From Yersinia rohdei ATCC 43380 (lineage in GTDB: Bacteria > Pseudomonadota > Gammaproteobacteria > Enterobacterales > Enterobacteriaceae): a stretch of DNA of 64,000 bases. The stretch is from positions 1-64,000 of the forward strand of contig NZ_ACCD01000021.1 in the NCBI RefSeq assembly GCF_000173775.1, read 5' to 3'. The position numbers and the translations under genes were made by a program. The notes under the pieces were generated by a model. The model saw nothing but the letters and a program-made list of their open reading frames with translations. It made no database searches and was not told the origin of the DNA. This document shows positions 47,869 to 57,667 of the stretch, one piece after another. The number at the start of each line of letters is the position of its first letter. Position 1 is the stretch's first letter.

Positions 47869-49599
47869 ATGATGATTCAACACCCTACTGTCGCCGATGT
47901 TATTTACTATAACGGCACAATTTACACGGCAGATGCCAATAATCAGGTTTGCAGCGCTATCGCCATTGGTGAAGGCTATATTTTGGCCACTGGCGGTGAA
48001 GAACTTATCCAGCAGTTTGCTACGCCGAAAACCCGTCTTATCGATTTAGCGGGCAAGTTTATGATGCCCGGCCTTATTGATAGCCATATGCACCCGTTTT
48101 GGGGAGGTAAACAGCTGATTGGTTGCAACCTCAACTATGCCGCGCTGAGTGTTGAACAAACCCTGGATATTATCCAGCAGCATCTCGATAACGACCCTTT
48201 TAAAGGTGAAGATGACTGGCTAACCGTGCGCGCCTGGCAGCGTCAGGCCATGATCCCGGTGGGGGCGGATATGAGCCGTAGCGCACTGGATTCACTCAAC
48301 ACTCGCCGCCCTGTCGCCCTGTTTTCTAACGATTGCCACACCTTGGCGGCCAACAGCCGAGCCCTTGAACTGCTGGGGATTGACGAAAACACCCCAGTAC
48401 CGCCAGACGGCAAAATTGCCCGCGATGCACAAGGCCAGCTGACAGGTATTTTGGAAGATGCGCCCGCCATGCGCGCCTTTGACAGCATTCCCTCCGCGAC
48501 ACCTGAAAAAAACGTGCAAATTGCCGCCCATGTGCAGCAAGTTCTGAATGCGCAAGGGGTCACGACAGTGATGGATACCCGAGTATTTGCAGAACAATTG
48601 CTGGCCTTTCGCCAATTATATGAACGTAACGAGCTAACCCTGCGAGTTCTGGGGGCCAAAGAGGTGACGCCAGACAGTTTACAAGGGCCGGAAGACGCCG
48701 CTCGGGTCGTGCAGGAAGTGGTTGAATTTGGTCGCCTGTGGGGAAGTGATACCTGGACACCGACACCGGGCTTTGCCGTCGACCATTTGAAACTGTTTAT
48801 CGACGGAGTGCTACAGCCGCCCACCATGACCGCCGCGCTACTGGAGCCTTATCGGGCGAATCAGGGCACATCAGACCAGCCGGACTGGCAAAATACTGAC
48901 CATTATGGCGACCTGTACTTTACTGCGCCGATGGTCAATGCCGTGATTTTGGAATGTGCGCGAGCTGGCCTTCATCCGCACACCCACACCGTGGGGGATG
49001 GTGCCATCGAGATGGTGCTGGATGCCGTCGAACACATGCGTGCCGCCTTGCCGGGTAAGGATATCCGGCCGGGATTAGCACACAATGAACTGGTCGCCGC
49101 CCATCAATATGACCGCTTTGCCAAGCTCGGTGCCACTGCGGTGCTGTCTTTCCAGTGGGCCGGTTTACCGGGTGTATTGATTGATGAGGAGCGCGCCATG
49201 CTGGGTGAAACCCGTTTCCAACATATGGAACCGGCGGCGCGTTTTCTGGCTGCAGGGGCGCGGGTAGCTTATGGCAGCGACTGGCCCATTGACCGATTGG
49301 ATGAATGGTACAATCTGCAAGTGGGAATGACCCGCCGTGCCTGGGATCTGGAGGGCAATCCAGCCGGGCCTCGGTTGGATAATGACCGGGATTTGACACT
49401 TATTGAGACATTACGCTCAGCAACTATTGATGCCGCGTATATGATTGCCAAAGAGCAATATATTGGCTCATTGGAAGCCGGTAAGTTTGCCGACATTATC
49501 ATTCTGAAAAACAATTTGTTCGAACAGTCGCCAGCAACAATTTATCAGACACAAGTGGAAGCCACACTGATAGGCGGTAACTTGGTGTATCAAGCCTAA
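47869..49599 (+). CDS. Amidohydrolase family protein (YtcJ-like)
   Basis: Metal-dependent amidohydrolase of 576 residues. The metal-binding HxH is in MPGLIDSHMHPFWGG. Later ligands are in the second half (HTHTVGDGAIEMVLD and AYGSDWPIDRLDEW). The ending SLEAGKFADIIILKNNLFE is the usual C-terminal composite domain. It begins MMIQHPTVADVIYYNGTIYTAD, with GGGA before the double ATG; an upstream in-frame extension is ignored. An APC-type permease follows 191 bp later and probably imports its substrate. The true substrate is unknown. Confidence 0.87.
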   Translation: MMIQHPTVADVIYYNGTIYTADANNQVCSAIAIGEGYILATGGEELIQQFATPKTRLIDLAGKFMMPGLIDSHMHPFWGGKQLIGCNLNYAALSVEQTLDIIQQHLDNDPFKGEDDWLTVRAWQRQAMIPVGADMSRSALDSLNTRRPVALFSNDCHTLAANSRALELLGIDENTPVPPDGKIARDAQGQLTGILEDAPAMRAFDSIPSATPEKNVQIAAHVQQVLNAQGVTTVMDTRVFAEQLLAFRQLYERNELTLRVLGAKEVTPDSLQGPEDAARVVQEVVEFGRLWGSDTWTPTPGFAVDHLKLFIDGVLQPPTMTAALLEPYRANQGTSDQPDWQNTDHYGDLYFTAPMVNAVILECARAGLHPHTHTVGDGAIEMVLDAVEHMRAALPGKDIRPGLAHNELVAAHQYDRFAKLGATAVLSFQWAGLPGVLIDEERAMLGETRFQHMEPAARFLAAGARVAYGSDWPIDRLDEWYNLQVGMTRRAWDLEGNPAGPRLDNDRDLTLIETLRSATIDAAYMIAKEQYIGSLEAGKFADIIILKNNLFEQSPATIYQTQVEATLIGGNLVYQA

Positions 49600-49615
49600 C
49601 CCCCCGCTAATGCTA

Positions 49616-49649
49616 TACTGGCCCACGGATTTATCTCAGTGGGCCAGTA
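49616..49649. other. Hairpin between the amidohydrolase and permease genes
   Basis: An 11-bp perfect stem (TACTGGCCCAC / GTGGGCCAGTA) with a 12-nt loop, followed by only four A and no U-run. It is unlikely to be a full terminator; it may moderate expression of the downstream permease. Confidence 0.5.
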
Positions 49650-49790
49650 AAATCAGCACAACAATCCCGGGTAACAAGGAAGTGATTGGCGTTACTGTTA
49701 GCCTTGTGTCAAAATCCGCTCCTTTATGTTTTACAGCTGCATAAAAATGCAGCGTGACGGTGCTTATTTACACCAGGAGATGATAGGGTA

Positions 49791-51131
49791 ATGCCACAAA
49801 ATATTCAGTTGCGCAGAGTGCTTAAAACCCCCGCGCTGGTCGCTTTCGGGCTCGCCTACATGGTGCCACTAGGTGTATTTACCACCTATGGACAGGTGAC
49901 CGTATTAAGTCAAGGGCACTTGCCCATCGCCTATCTGGTGACGGTTGCCACCATTCTGTTTACCGCCCTAAGTTATTGTCGGATGACCAGCGCCATGCCG
50001 CTATCAGGTTCCGCCTATTCTTATGTTCAACGTAGTTTTGGCGGAAAAACCGGCTTTCTGGTGGGTTGGGCACAAATTTTGGATTATCTGTTCCTGCCAA
50101 TCCTTAATTATTTGGTTTTAGGCATTTTCTTGCACGAGGCATTCCCGGCTATTCCTGCTCCGGTCTTTATTATTGCGTCTATCGTCAGTGTCAGTTTGTT
50201 AAATATTCTCGGCGTGCGTTTGCTCACCTCGGTGAATTTCTCACTGATCGCGGCACAAATGGTGTTTATCGTCTTATTTATTGCGCTTTCTTTCAGTCAG
50301 GCAGATTTAAGTCCAGAAGCCCTCATGAAGCCGCTGTTGGTGAATGCCGGTGACTTATCTGGCCTGTTGTCTGGGGCTGCCGTATTGTGTCTGGCGTTCC
50401 TCGGTTTTGATGCCATCGCCACGATGGCAGAGGAAGCACACGACGCCAAACGCACCCTGCCACGGGCAATTTTGTTCACTGTGATAAGCGCTGGCACCAT
50501 TTTCATCGCCGTGTCCTATGCTGCACATTTGGCCTATCCGGACTGGAAATCGTTAATTCCCCATCAGGATACCGCCAGTCTGATTATCTCCGAGCATGTC
50601 GGCGGTAAGTGGATGTATAACTTCTTTATGGCCACTTATCTGACCGGTGTTTATGCCTCGGCCATGACTGCACAAACCAGTGTGTCGCGCATTTTCTATG
50701 CGATGGGCCGTGAGGGAGTATTGCCGCGCAAAGTGTTTTTCCATCTGCATAAAAAGTTCCACACCCCGTGGCGAGCTATTTTGTTCGTAGCGGTTATTTC
50801 GTTGCTGGCCTTGTTCCTTGATTTGAACTTAGTGGTGTCGATGATTAGTTTTGGTGCACTCGGCGCATTTACTTTTGTCAATTTAAGTGTTGTAAAACAC
50901 TTTATTTTCAATGAGAAACGCCGTGGCGCTGCCGCCATGTTCAAATATGGGCTGTTACCCATGATGGGCTTTGTGATGTCGGTCTGGCTGTGGGTTCATC
51001 TGGAACAGCGCGCGCTGGAGGTGGGTTTACTGTGGTTGCTGGCGGGCTTTATCTATCTGCTTTGGCTAACCCAAGGCTGGCGTAAGCCGCCACCGTCCGT
51101 CAACCCGGATGATATTTCACATCTGATGTAA
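49791..51131 (+). CDS. APC-superfamily amino acid/amine permease
   Basis: Twelve-helix transporter of 446 residues. The first helices carry FGLAYMVPLGVFTTYGQVTVLSQGHLPIAYLV and MPLSGSAYSYVQRSFGGKTGFLVGW, the APC consensus, and VLCLAFLGFDAIATMAEEAHDAKRTLPRAIL is the helix 6-loop signature. The closest characterised group appears to be PuuP-like putrescine/amine importers. AGGAG lies upstream of the ATG. Paired with the amidohydrolase gene. Confidence 0.88.
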   Translation: MPQNIQLRRVLKTPALVAFGLAYMVPLGVFTTYGQVTVLSQGHLPIAYLVTVATILFTALSYCRMTSAMPLSGSAYSYVQRSFGGKTGFLVGWAQILDYLFLPILNYLVLGIFLHEAFPAIPAPVFIIASIVSVSLLNILGVRLLTSVNFSLIAAQMVFIVLFIALSFSQADLSPEALMKPLLVNAGDLSGLLSGAAVLCLAFLGFDAIATMAEEAHDAKRTLPRAILFTVISAGTIFIAVSYAAHLAYPDWKSLIPHQDTASLIISEHVGGKWMYNFFMATYLTGVYASAMTAQTSVSRIFYAMGREGVLPRKVFFHLHKKFHTPWRAILFVAVISLLALFLDLNLVVSMISFGALGAFTFVNLSVVKHFIFNEKRRGAAAMFKYGLLPMMGFVMSVWLWVHLEQRALEVGLLWLLAGFIYLLWLTQGWRKPPPSVNPDDISHLM

Positions 51132-51147
51132 TGAATAACGTTACAGT

Positions 51148-51175
51148 AAAATGGCCACACCAAGTGGCCATTTTT
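51148..51175 (+). terminator. Terminator of the permease gene
   Basis: An 11-bp stem (AAAATGGCCAC / GTGGCCATTTT) with a 5-nt loop and a T-run, 17 bp after the permease stop. Confidence 0.9.
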
Positions 51176-51285
51176 ATAGAATTCAAGTCACCAAACACTA
51201 GAAGACGCTAAGCAAATCAATCTCGAATTGCTGATATCAATAAGTGATTCGGCCAACACAGCTGTAGCGCCCCAGACGACCGGGA

Positions 51286-52365
51286 TTAATATCCTCTACG
51301 CGCCCGCCCTACCGCCTCACCTAACTGCCAAACCGCCATAGCGTAATGCGTGCTGTGGTTATAGCGAGTGATAGTGTAGAAGTTTGGTAATCCATACCAA
51401 TATTGATAACCCGTGCCGACATCCAGTCGCAATAAGCTGGCTTCCTGATAATCACCCAATGAACTGGTCGGGCTTAGCCCCGCCGCAGCCAAGGTTGAAA
51501 CCGGGTATTTGGTTTTAAAGCCATTATCGAGATTGGGCGCTTGCCCCTTGGCAGGGATAGCGACCGCCGCCCCTTTCGTCCAACCGTGTGATTTAAAGTA
51601 ATTGGCGACACTGCCAATGGCATCCACGGGATCCCATAAATTGACATGTCCATTACCATTAAAATCAACTGCATAGCTTTTGAACGACGACGGCATAAAT
51701 TGGCCGTAGCCCATCGCGCCGGCATAGGAGCCTTGTAAACTGAGCGGGTCATTACCTTCGGCGCGCGCCATCAACAAGAACGTCTCCAACTCGCCGGTAA
51801 AGTACTCGGCACGGCGTGGATAGGCAAAGGAGAGCGTTGCCAAGGCATCAATGATGCGCGTTTTGCCCATCACCCGGCCCCAGCGGGTTTCAACCCCGAT
51901 GATGCCGACGATAATTTCCGGCGGCACCCCATATTCCTCATATGCACGTTGCAGAGCGTCTTGGTGTTGATTCCAGAAATTAACCCCATTTTGCACATTA
52001 TCCGGGGTTATAAATTTGCTGCGATAACGATTCCAGGCCCCATTTGGCCCGGAAGGACGACCTGAAGTCGGTGCTTGTTTATCCATTAAACGGATAACCC
52101 AATCCAACTTTTGAGTTTGGGCCAATACATCGTGCAGTTGCTGGCGGTCAAAGCCGTGTTCACGCACCATTTTATCAACAAAACGGGCGGTATCCGCATT
52201 ATAAGCAAAATCACCCTCTTGCAGGTGACCCATATGCTGGGGCTCGAGTATAAAACCACTTTGTGTCAGGTTATCTGACGGCGTGGCAGCAACAGGAGGC
52301 GTCGGCTTGCTACTACAGGCACAAAGCAAAGTGAGTAAGGGAAGAATGACAGCCAAGTGACGCAT
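51286..52365 (-). CDS. mltB: MltB, membrane-bound lytic murein transglycosylase B
   Basis: Outer-membrane lipoprotein that cleaves glycan strands with formation of 1,6-anhydromuramic acid. From the ATG at 52365 the product is 359 residues. The lipobox is LTLLCACSS. The catalytic glutamate is in IIGVETRWGRVMG, followed by YAGAMGYGQFMPSSFKSYAVDFNGNG with the EF-hand-like calcium loop and GWTKGAAV. The upstream frame extension MVYGYS is not needed. It diverges from yfuA. Confidence 0.95.
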   Translation of the reverse strand: MRHLAVILPLLTLLCACSSKPTPPVAATPSDNLTQSGFILEPQHMGHLQEGDFAYNADTARFVDKMVREHGFDRQQLHDVLAQTQKLDWVIRLMDKQAPTSGRPSGPNGAWNRYRSKFITPDNVQNGVNFWNQHQDALQRAYEEYGVPPEIIVGIIGVETRWGRVMGKTRIIDALATLSFAYPRRAEYFTGELETFLLMARAEGNDPLSLQGSYAGAMGYGQFMPSSFKSYAVDFNGNGHVNLWDPVDAIGSVANYFKSHGWTKGAAVAIPAKGQAPNLDNGFKTKYPVSTLAAAGLSPTSSLGDYQEASLLRLDVGTGYQYWYGLPNFYTITRYNHSTHYAMAVWQLGEAVGRARRGY

Positions 52366-52675
52366 CGAATATCCATAAACCATGCAAAAAGTAATAGCTA
52401 TGTTAAGGCATTGTCAGGCTAGCACAAACAGGAAAATGTGCTGTTGCCAGCGGTTGTTGATAAAGAAATTCGCCATCCCATAAAGCGGTTAGTCAGAAAA
52501 TACCCCATTAAACCTCTTGAATAGTAAGGAATTACCCACGCAAAATGAAACATTTCGTAGCAAATAACACGAATGATTTTCACTATCATTACTTGATTAT
52601 TTCGATACAATCGAGCTGTTTCACCATTGCCTAATGCTGTTATTTTCTTCTCTGAACCGCTCAAAGGATGTCTTT
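52366..52675. other. mltB-yfuA divergent intergenic region
   Basis: About 310 bp with promoters for mltB and yfuA. An 81-codon minus-strand frame (52419-52664) has no motif and is rejected. The Fur-like box described separately lies 88 bp upstream of yfuA. No RNA gene was seen. Confidence 0.5.
52574..52588. promoter_or_regulatory. Fur-like box upstream of yfuA
   Basis: TGATTTTCACTATCA matches the 7-1-7 Fur motif (TGATAAT-N-ATTATCA) at 11 of 14 positions. It lies about 90 bp upstream of the yfuA ATG, consistent with iron repression of the yfuABC operon. Confidence 0.65.
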
Positions 52676-53692
52676 ATGAAGTTACGTTTTTCTTCTCTCG
52701 GCTCAATTGCACTGTTAGCTTCTTCAATAATATTAACCTTTTCCGTCAATGCCGCATCCAATGACGAAGGCATCGTGGTTTATAATGCGCAACACGAAAA
52801 TCTGGTGAAATCTTGGGTTGATGGTTTTACTAAAGATACCGGCATTAAAGTAACGCTGCGTAATGGCGGAGATAGCGAATTAGGTAATCAACTGGTTCAG
52901 GAAGGTGCGGCATCACCTGCCGATGTTTTCCTGACCGAGAACTCCCCGGCGATGGTATTGGTAGATAATGCCAAGCTGTTTGCCCCACTGGATGCAGCAA
53001 CACAAGCACAGGTTGCCAAAGAATATCGCCCCGAACATGGCCGCTGGACTGGCATTGCCGCCCGCAGCACCGTGTTTGTTTATAATCCGGAAAAAATCAG
53101 TGCCGCTGAGCTGCCAAAGTCCATTATGGATCTGGCGAAACCTGAGTGGAAAGGCCGCTGGGCTGCCTCTCCATCAGGTGCAGATTTCCAGGCCATCGTC
53201 AGCGCGATGTTAGAACTGAAGGGCGAAAAAGCCACTTTGGAGTGGTTAAAAGCCATGAAAACTAACTCTACTGCCTATAAAGGCAATAGCACAGTGATGA
53301 AAGCAGTTAATGCTGGCCAAATTGATGGCGGGGTTATCTATCACTATTACCGTTTTGTTGATCAGGCTAAAACCGGCGAGAACAGCGGTAAGACTCAATT
53401 GCATTACTTCAAACATCAAGATCCCGGTGCCTTTGTCAGTATCTCCGGCGGTGGCGTTTTAGCATCCAGTAAGCACCCGGAACAAGCACAGGCATTCGTA
53501 AAATGGATCACCGGCAAATCTGGTCAAGAAATGTTGCGAACCAACAATGCATTTGAATATGCCGTGGGTGTTGATGCTGCGTCCAACCCTAAATTAGTGC
53601 CATTACAAGACTTGGATGCGCCTAAAGTAGAACCCTCTAAACTGAACAGCAAGAAAGTGGTTGAGTTGATGACAGAAGCAGGCCTGCTGTAA
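52676..53692 (+). CDS. yfuA: YfuA, periplasmic ferric iron-binding protein
   Basis: Iron-binding component of a FbpABC/SfuABC-type Fe(III) ABC transporter, 338 residues. The signal peptide ends near ILTFSVNAAS. The mature protein begins EGIVVYNAQHENLVKSW. The iron-ligand tyrosines are in GGVIYHYYRF near residue 225, with the conserved STVFVYNPEKI. The ATG at 52676 is preceded by AAGGA; an upstream ATG at 52634 is less likely. A Fur-like box lies upstream and a hairpin follows before yfuB. Confidence 0.94.
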   Translation: MKLRFSSLGSIALLASSIILTFSVNAASNDEGIVVYNAQHENLVKSWVDGFTKDTGIKVTLRNGGDSELGNQLVQEGAASPADVFLTENSPAMVLVDNAKLFAPLDAATQAQVAKEYRPEHGRWTGIAARSTVFVYNPEKISAAELPKSIMDLAKPEWKGRWAASPSGADFQAIVSAMLELKGEKATLEWLKAMKTNSTAYKGNSTVMKAVNAGQIDGGVIYHYYRFVDQAKTGENSGKTQLHYFKHQDPGAFVSISGGGVLASSKHPEQAQAFVKWITGKSGQEMLRTNNAFEYAVGVDAASNPKLVPLQDLDAPKVEPSKLNSKKVVELMTEAGLL

Positions 53693-53724
53693 TACCATTA
53701 ATCTGCTGATAAATTGTATTTTTA

Positions 53725-53751
53725 GCCCGTCACCCTATGGGTTTGACGGGC
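53725..53751 (+). other. Intercistronic hairpin between yfuA and yfuB
   Basis: A perfect 8-bp GC-rich stem (GCCCGTCA / TGACGGGC) with an 11-nt loop, followed by ATTTAA without a real U-run. It would leave some readthrough to yfuBC while protecting the yfuA 3' end, giving more binding protein than permease. Confidence 0.55.
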
Positions 53752-53779
53752 ATTTAACCCGCCGAGCGCCTTGACGATT

Positions 53780-55366
53780 ATGGCCAATATAAATACCGAT
53801 ATTATCCCCAACACATTGAGTCGGGCCACCCAACGCCAGTTTAGCCGTCGCCCCGGTTTTGCCATTGTGACCATTGCGGTGCTGCTTTCGCTGCTCTCCC
53901 TGCTGCCACTGGGGTTTGTGATGGGGATTGCCATTGATACCGGCTGGCCGACCGTCAAAGCACTCGTGTTTCGCCCACGGGTAGGGGAATTGCTGCTCAA
54001 CACAGCATTGTTGGTGGTTTTCACTTTGCCCTTATGCGCCATTATTGGCGTGGCACTGGCATGGTTGACAGAACGCACCACCTTACCCGGCAGGCGGATT
54101 TGGTCACTGCTGGCCATTGCCCCACTGGCGGTTCCTGCATTTGTACAAAGTTATGCCTGGATTAGCTTAATGCCCTCAATGCATGGGCTGGGCGCTGGCA
54201 TATTTATCTCTGTTATCGCCTATTTTCCCTTTATTTATTTACCGGCCTCCGCCGTCTTGCGTCGCCTTGACCCCGGCCTTGAAGATGCGGCCGCCTCATT
54301 GGGTAGCACACCTACGGCAGTGTTCTTTCGGGTGGTATTGCCACAGCTAAAACTCGCAATTTGGGGCGGTTCCATACTGATTGCACTGCATTTATTAGCG
54401 GAATATGGCCTTTATGCCATGATCCGTTTCGATACCTTTACCACCGCCATTTTTGACCAATTTCAATCCACATTTAATGGCCCGGCGGCAAATATGTTAG
54501 CGGGGGTTTTGGCCCTATGTTGTTTGGGATTATTGTTAATCGAAGCCACCAGCCGAGGCTATAACCGCTACGCCCGAGTCGGTTCTGGCAGTGCCAGGCA
54601 CCAAACTGCGTATTCGATGGGCACCGCCCTCAGCCTGGGGTGTTTACTGCTGCCTCTGGCGATGGTGGCGCTCTCATTGGGCGTGCCATTTATCACCCTG
54701 ACTCGCTGGCTCTATTTGGGGGGCATCGAGGTATGGCTGAACCCTGAACTGCTCCCCGCACTGAAGCAAACACTGGCGTTGGCAGTGAGTGGCGCGGTGA
54801 TTATCACCTTATGTGCCGTGCCGATGGCGTGGTTATCCGTGCGCTATCCGGGGCGTTTACACCGCATTATGGAGGGCTGCAACTATGTCACCAGTTCGCT
54901 GCCGGGTATCGTGGTGGCGCTGGCGTTAGTGACCATTACCATCCGCATGGCCCGGCCACTCTATCAAACCGAATTTACACTTTTGTTGGCTTATTTATTG
55001 ATGTTCACCCCGCGCGCCTTAATCAGTTTGCGGGCAGGTATCGCACAAGCCCCCATTGAGCTGGAAAATGTAGCTCGCAGCTTAGGCAAAACCCCCGCTC
55101 AGGCTATTTGGAGCACCACCTTACGGCTGGCGGCACCGGGGGCAGCTGCCGGTGCCGCCTTGGTATTTTTGGCTATTTCCAATGAGCTCACCGCCACCTT
55201 GTTATTAGCCCCCAATGGCACCCGAACACTGGCGACCGGCTTCTGGGCATTGACCAGTGAAATAGATTATGTCGCCGCATCACCTTATGCACTGCTCATG
55301 GTGGCGCTTTCCTTGCCGCTAACCTGGCTGCTTTATTCTCAATCTCAACGCACGGCAGGATTATGA
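53780..55366 (+). CDS. yfuB: YfuB, ferric iron ABC transporter permease
   Basis: Inner-membrane permease of 528 residues made of two fused permease halves, typical of FbpB/SfuB. Each half carries an EAA-type loop: [25 protein letters not shown] and [27 protein letters not shown]. About twelve hydrophobic segments are present. The ATG at 53780 is preferred to an upstream TTG. The stop overlaps the yfuC start by 4 nt. Confidence 0.94.
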   Translation: MANINTDIIPNTLSRATQRQFSRRPGFAIVTIAVLLSLLSLLPLGFVMGIAIDTGWPTVKALVFRPRVGELLLNTALLVVFTLPLCAIIGVALAWLTERTTLPGRRIWSLLAIAPLAVPAFVQSYAWISLMPSMHGLGAGIFISVIAYFPFIYLPASAVLRRLDPGLEDAAASLGSTPTAVFFRVVLPQLKLAIWGGSILIALHLLAEYGLYAMIRFDTFTTAIFDQFQSTFNGPAANMLAGVLALCCLGLLLIEATSRGYNRYARVGSGSARHQTAYSMGTALSLGCLLLPLAMVALSLGVPFITLTRWLYLGGIEVWLNPELLPALKQTLALAVSGAVIITLCAVPMAWLSVRYPGRLHRIMEGCNYVTSSLPGIVVALALVTITIRMARPLYQTEFTLLLAYLLMFTPRALISLRAGIAQAPIELENVARSLGKTPAQAIWSTTLRLAAPGAAAGAALVFLAISNELTATLLLAPNGTRTLATGFWALTSEIDYVAASPYALLMVALSLPLTWLLYSQSQRTAGL

Positions 55367-56412
55367 GCACACTTGAACTGCAACACATCGGTAAATCTTA
55401 CCAATCGGTGAAGGTATTAGACGGCATTGATTTGCAGGTCAAGGCGGGTAGCCGCACCGCCATTGTCGGGCCATCAGGATCGGGTAAAACCACCTTACTG
55501 CGGATCATTGCCGGTTTCGAAATACCAGATTGCGGCCAGGTGATTTTGCAAGGGAAACCGCTCTTTGACAGTTCCACTTACATCCCGGCACATAAAAGAG
55601 GGATTGGTTTTGTCCCGCAGGATGGCGCGCTGTTTCCACATTTTACAGTGGCAGGCAATATTGCTTATGGCTTAAAGGGCACAAAACAGGACAAAGCACG
55701 GCGGGTTGATGAATTAATGGAGATGGTGGCGCTAGACCGGCGCTTATCCCAACTCTGGCCCCATGAGATATCTGGCGGACAACAACAGCGAGTGGCACTC
55801 GCCCGCGCATTGGCACAGCGCCCGGTGTTGATGCTGTTGGATGAACCCTTTTCAGCCTTGGATACCGCCTTGCGCGCTTCTACCCGCAAAGCGGTGGCCG
55901 AGCTATTAGCACAAGCTAATATTGCGTCGATTTTAGTCACCCATGACCAAGGTGAGGCGCTGTCGTTTGCCGATCAGGTGGCGGTTATACGCGGGGGGAA
56001 ACTGGCCCATGTTGGCCCGCCACAAGAGCTTTATCTGCGACCGGTAGATGAACCCACCGCAACATTTTTAGGCGAAACACTGATTCTTCCTGCCTATATT
56101 GATGCCGGCTGGGCAGATTGCGCCCTAGGTCGGGTCAAGGTTGACGATACCAAACGCCGTGGGCAAACCCGTATTATGTTACGGCCAGAGCAAATTACTA
56201 TTACCCCATCATCCAGCGCCCCATCCCACCCAACGCAGTGTCTGGCGCAAATTATCAATATTGATTTTGCCGGTTTTATCTCGACACTCACCTTGTCCAT
56301 TGCGGGTTATGAAGAAACCATAGCCATCAAAACCATCAGCCGGGAAGCACTTCACGCAGGCTTAATGGTTGATTTGACGATAGTGGGTCAGGCGCATATT
56401 TTTGCTGACTGA
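55363..56412 (+). CDS. yfuC: YfuC, ferric iron ABC transporter ATPase
   Basis: ATPase subunit, 349 residues. Walker A is [14 protein letters not shown], the signature [20 protein letters not shown], Walker [13 protein letters not shown] and switch His [13 protein letters not shown]-terminal TOBE-type domain follows residue about 240. It overlaps yfuB by 4 nt and completes the iron uptake operon. Confidence 0.95.
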   Translation: MSTLELQHIGKSYQSVKVLDGIDLQVKAGSRTAIVGPSGSGKTTLLRIIAGFEIPDCGQVILQGKPLFDSSTYIPAHKRGIGFVPQDGALFPHFTVAGNIAYGLKGTKQDKARRVDELMEMVALDRRLSQLWPHEISGGQQQRVALARALAQRPVLMLLDEPFSALDTALRASTRKAVAELLAQANIASILVTHDQGEALSFADQVAVIRGGKLAHVGPPQELYLRPVDEPTATFLGETLILPAYIDAGWADCALGRVKVDDTKRRGQTRIMLRPEQITITPSSSAPSHPTQCLAQIINIDFAGFISTLTLSIAGYEETIAIKTISREALHAGLMVDLTIVGQAHIFAD

Positions 56413-56520
56413 GTGTTAGCCGTATTTTGCTATAACCGTCTAATAATGCTCGGCGTTGGTGCTATTTGTCCTCGCCGATTGCCTTATTTTGTTGATAGCC
56501 AAACCGCCATTGACCCCACC

Positions 56521-57039
56521 TCACTTTGGGCCTGGAGGCACACGGCGTAATTGTCGGTATTCCAGTATGGTCAGCACAATAACCACCAAATCCAACAAGG
56601 TTATCAGGAGCAGCAACACTGAATGGGTAAAGGTATAGCGGTAAATTTGATAAACAATAAATAAGCTAAAAATCACTATCGCCGCGGGATAATATCCCAG
56701 CTTTTTACGCCATAATCCAATAATGACCCAGAGCTTAACCACGCCGTGAATTAACAAATAAAATGCGGCAAAATGCAGGCTACTTACCGAAAGGCTTTGT
56801 GCGGCATGCAACAAATAATTCGCCACCACATCGCCACGATCTTCGATAAACTCAACTTGAGTAATGCGATGCAGTAAATTAAGTAACAGCTGGGGCGTGA
56901 TAAAAAAGGTTAAAATACCCGCCAGAATCTCCATTATCGCCAAGATGGCTTTCAGCAATAGGCTGACTTCAAAAACAGCATGAATATTTTTCTCACCAAA
57001 GAGTTTACGGTGTTCGCCGTGTTTTTTGATATTTAACAT
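56521..57039 (-). CDS. DUF2127 family inner-membrane protein
   Basis: Uncharacterised membrane protein of 172 residues with four hydrophobic segments (EVSLLLKAILAIMEILAGILTFF, LHFAAFYLLIHGVVKLWVIIGLW, AAIVIFSLFIVYQIYRYTF and LLLITLLDLVVIVLTILEY). The FYLLIHGVVKLW motif is typical of DUF2127. The ATG at 57039 is chosen because the upstream extension is polar and unlike the family. It converges with yfuC. Function unknown. Confidence 0.78.
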   Translation of the reverse strand: MLNIKKHGEHRKLFGEKNIHAVFEVSLLLKAILAIMEILAGILTFFITPQLLLNLLHRITQVEFIEDRGDVVANYLLHAAQSLSVSSLHFAAFYLLIHGVVKLWVIIGLWRKKLGYYPAAIVIFSLFIVYQIYRYTFTHSVLLLLITLLDLVVIVLTILEYRQLRRVPPGPK

Positions 57040-57080
57040 CGCGCGGGTTCCCTGCCGGTTAATACGGTAAAAAGTCTCTC

Positions 57081-57206
57081 TGCCCAATAAATGCTAAGTT
57101 GCAGGTAGGCGGCTATAAAATGAACCCAACGAATTGAGATAGCGCCAATAATCTATGTGACTTAGGGTAGCCAACAATCCTGCATTTTTAAAGGTGGCGA
57201 CCAGAT
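57081..57206. repeat. ERIC element (degenerate)
   Basis: GCCCAATAA, GTTGCAGGTAGGCGGC, AAAATGAACCCAACG, GTGACTTAGGGTAGCCAAC and CCTGCATTTTTAAA occur in ERIC order over about 125 bp. It is the most diverged of the three full-length copies and lies upstream of the DUF2127 gene. Confidence 0.7.
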
Positions 57207-57667
57207 AGACCATAGAGTAGCAGTTTATCTGGTACTTGGATAATTCGACTGCTGGAGCACACCCCACAACCCTTCACTTTACCCTGATAAAAATAGCCGT
57301 TAATAATCAACACCCCATTATTAAGATATTTCTCAAAATAATTTAGGGGAATTAAATAAAAACAATAAAATATTAAGTGGCAATAACCATTTTTATTGAG
57401 ATTGATTCTTTTTACAGAAAACAATTCACTTAATTATATTGAATTTATGTATAAGAAATAGTTAACGCCTCGCTGTAAATCATTAATAACCTTCGATATG
57501 GTCACATAAACCACCCATATATTTTCGTTATCCCCTCTTAATTGATTTACATCATATAAAAGTAACAACTTATTTCCTAAGGTGAGGCATTAACATTTAA
57601 TTCTGCATTTATTTTCGTCAAGAAATTTTATTTTCGTCAAAAAATGTCCTCCGCAAAGGTAATGTCG
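57207..57667. other. dms operon upstream region
   Basis: About 460 bp of AT-rich DNA with no convincing gene. A 78-codon minus-strand frame (57188-57424) overlaps the ERIC copy and lacks any motif, so it is rejected. An FNR-like site lies at 57542-57555. Two repeats of TTTTCGTCAA(A/G)AAAT are visible at 57611-57645 near the dmsA start. Confidence 0.45.
57542..57555. promoter_or_regulatory. FNR-like box upstream of dmsA
   Basis: TTGATTTACATCAT matches the FNR consensus TTGAT-N4-ATCAA at nine of ten positions. It lies about 110 bp upstream of the dmsA start, consistent with anaerobic activation. Confidence 0.7.

Noticed and set aside
48243-49399. Two long minus-strand open frames (194 and 154 codons)
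   Set aside because: They lie antisense to the amidohydrolase gene, whose domains and motifs are intact; the antisense translations show no family features.
57188-57424. 78-codon minus-strand frame upstream of dmsA
   Set aside because: Its 3' end lies in an ERIC repeat; no homology recognised and the AT-rich region gives open frames by chance.
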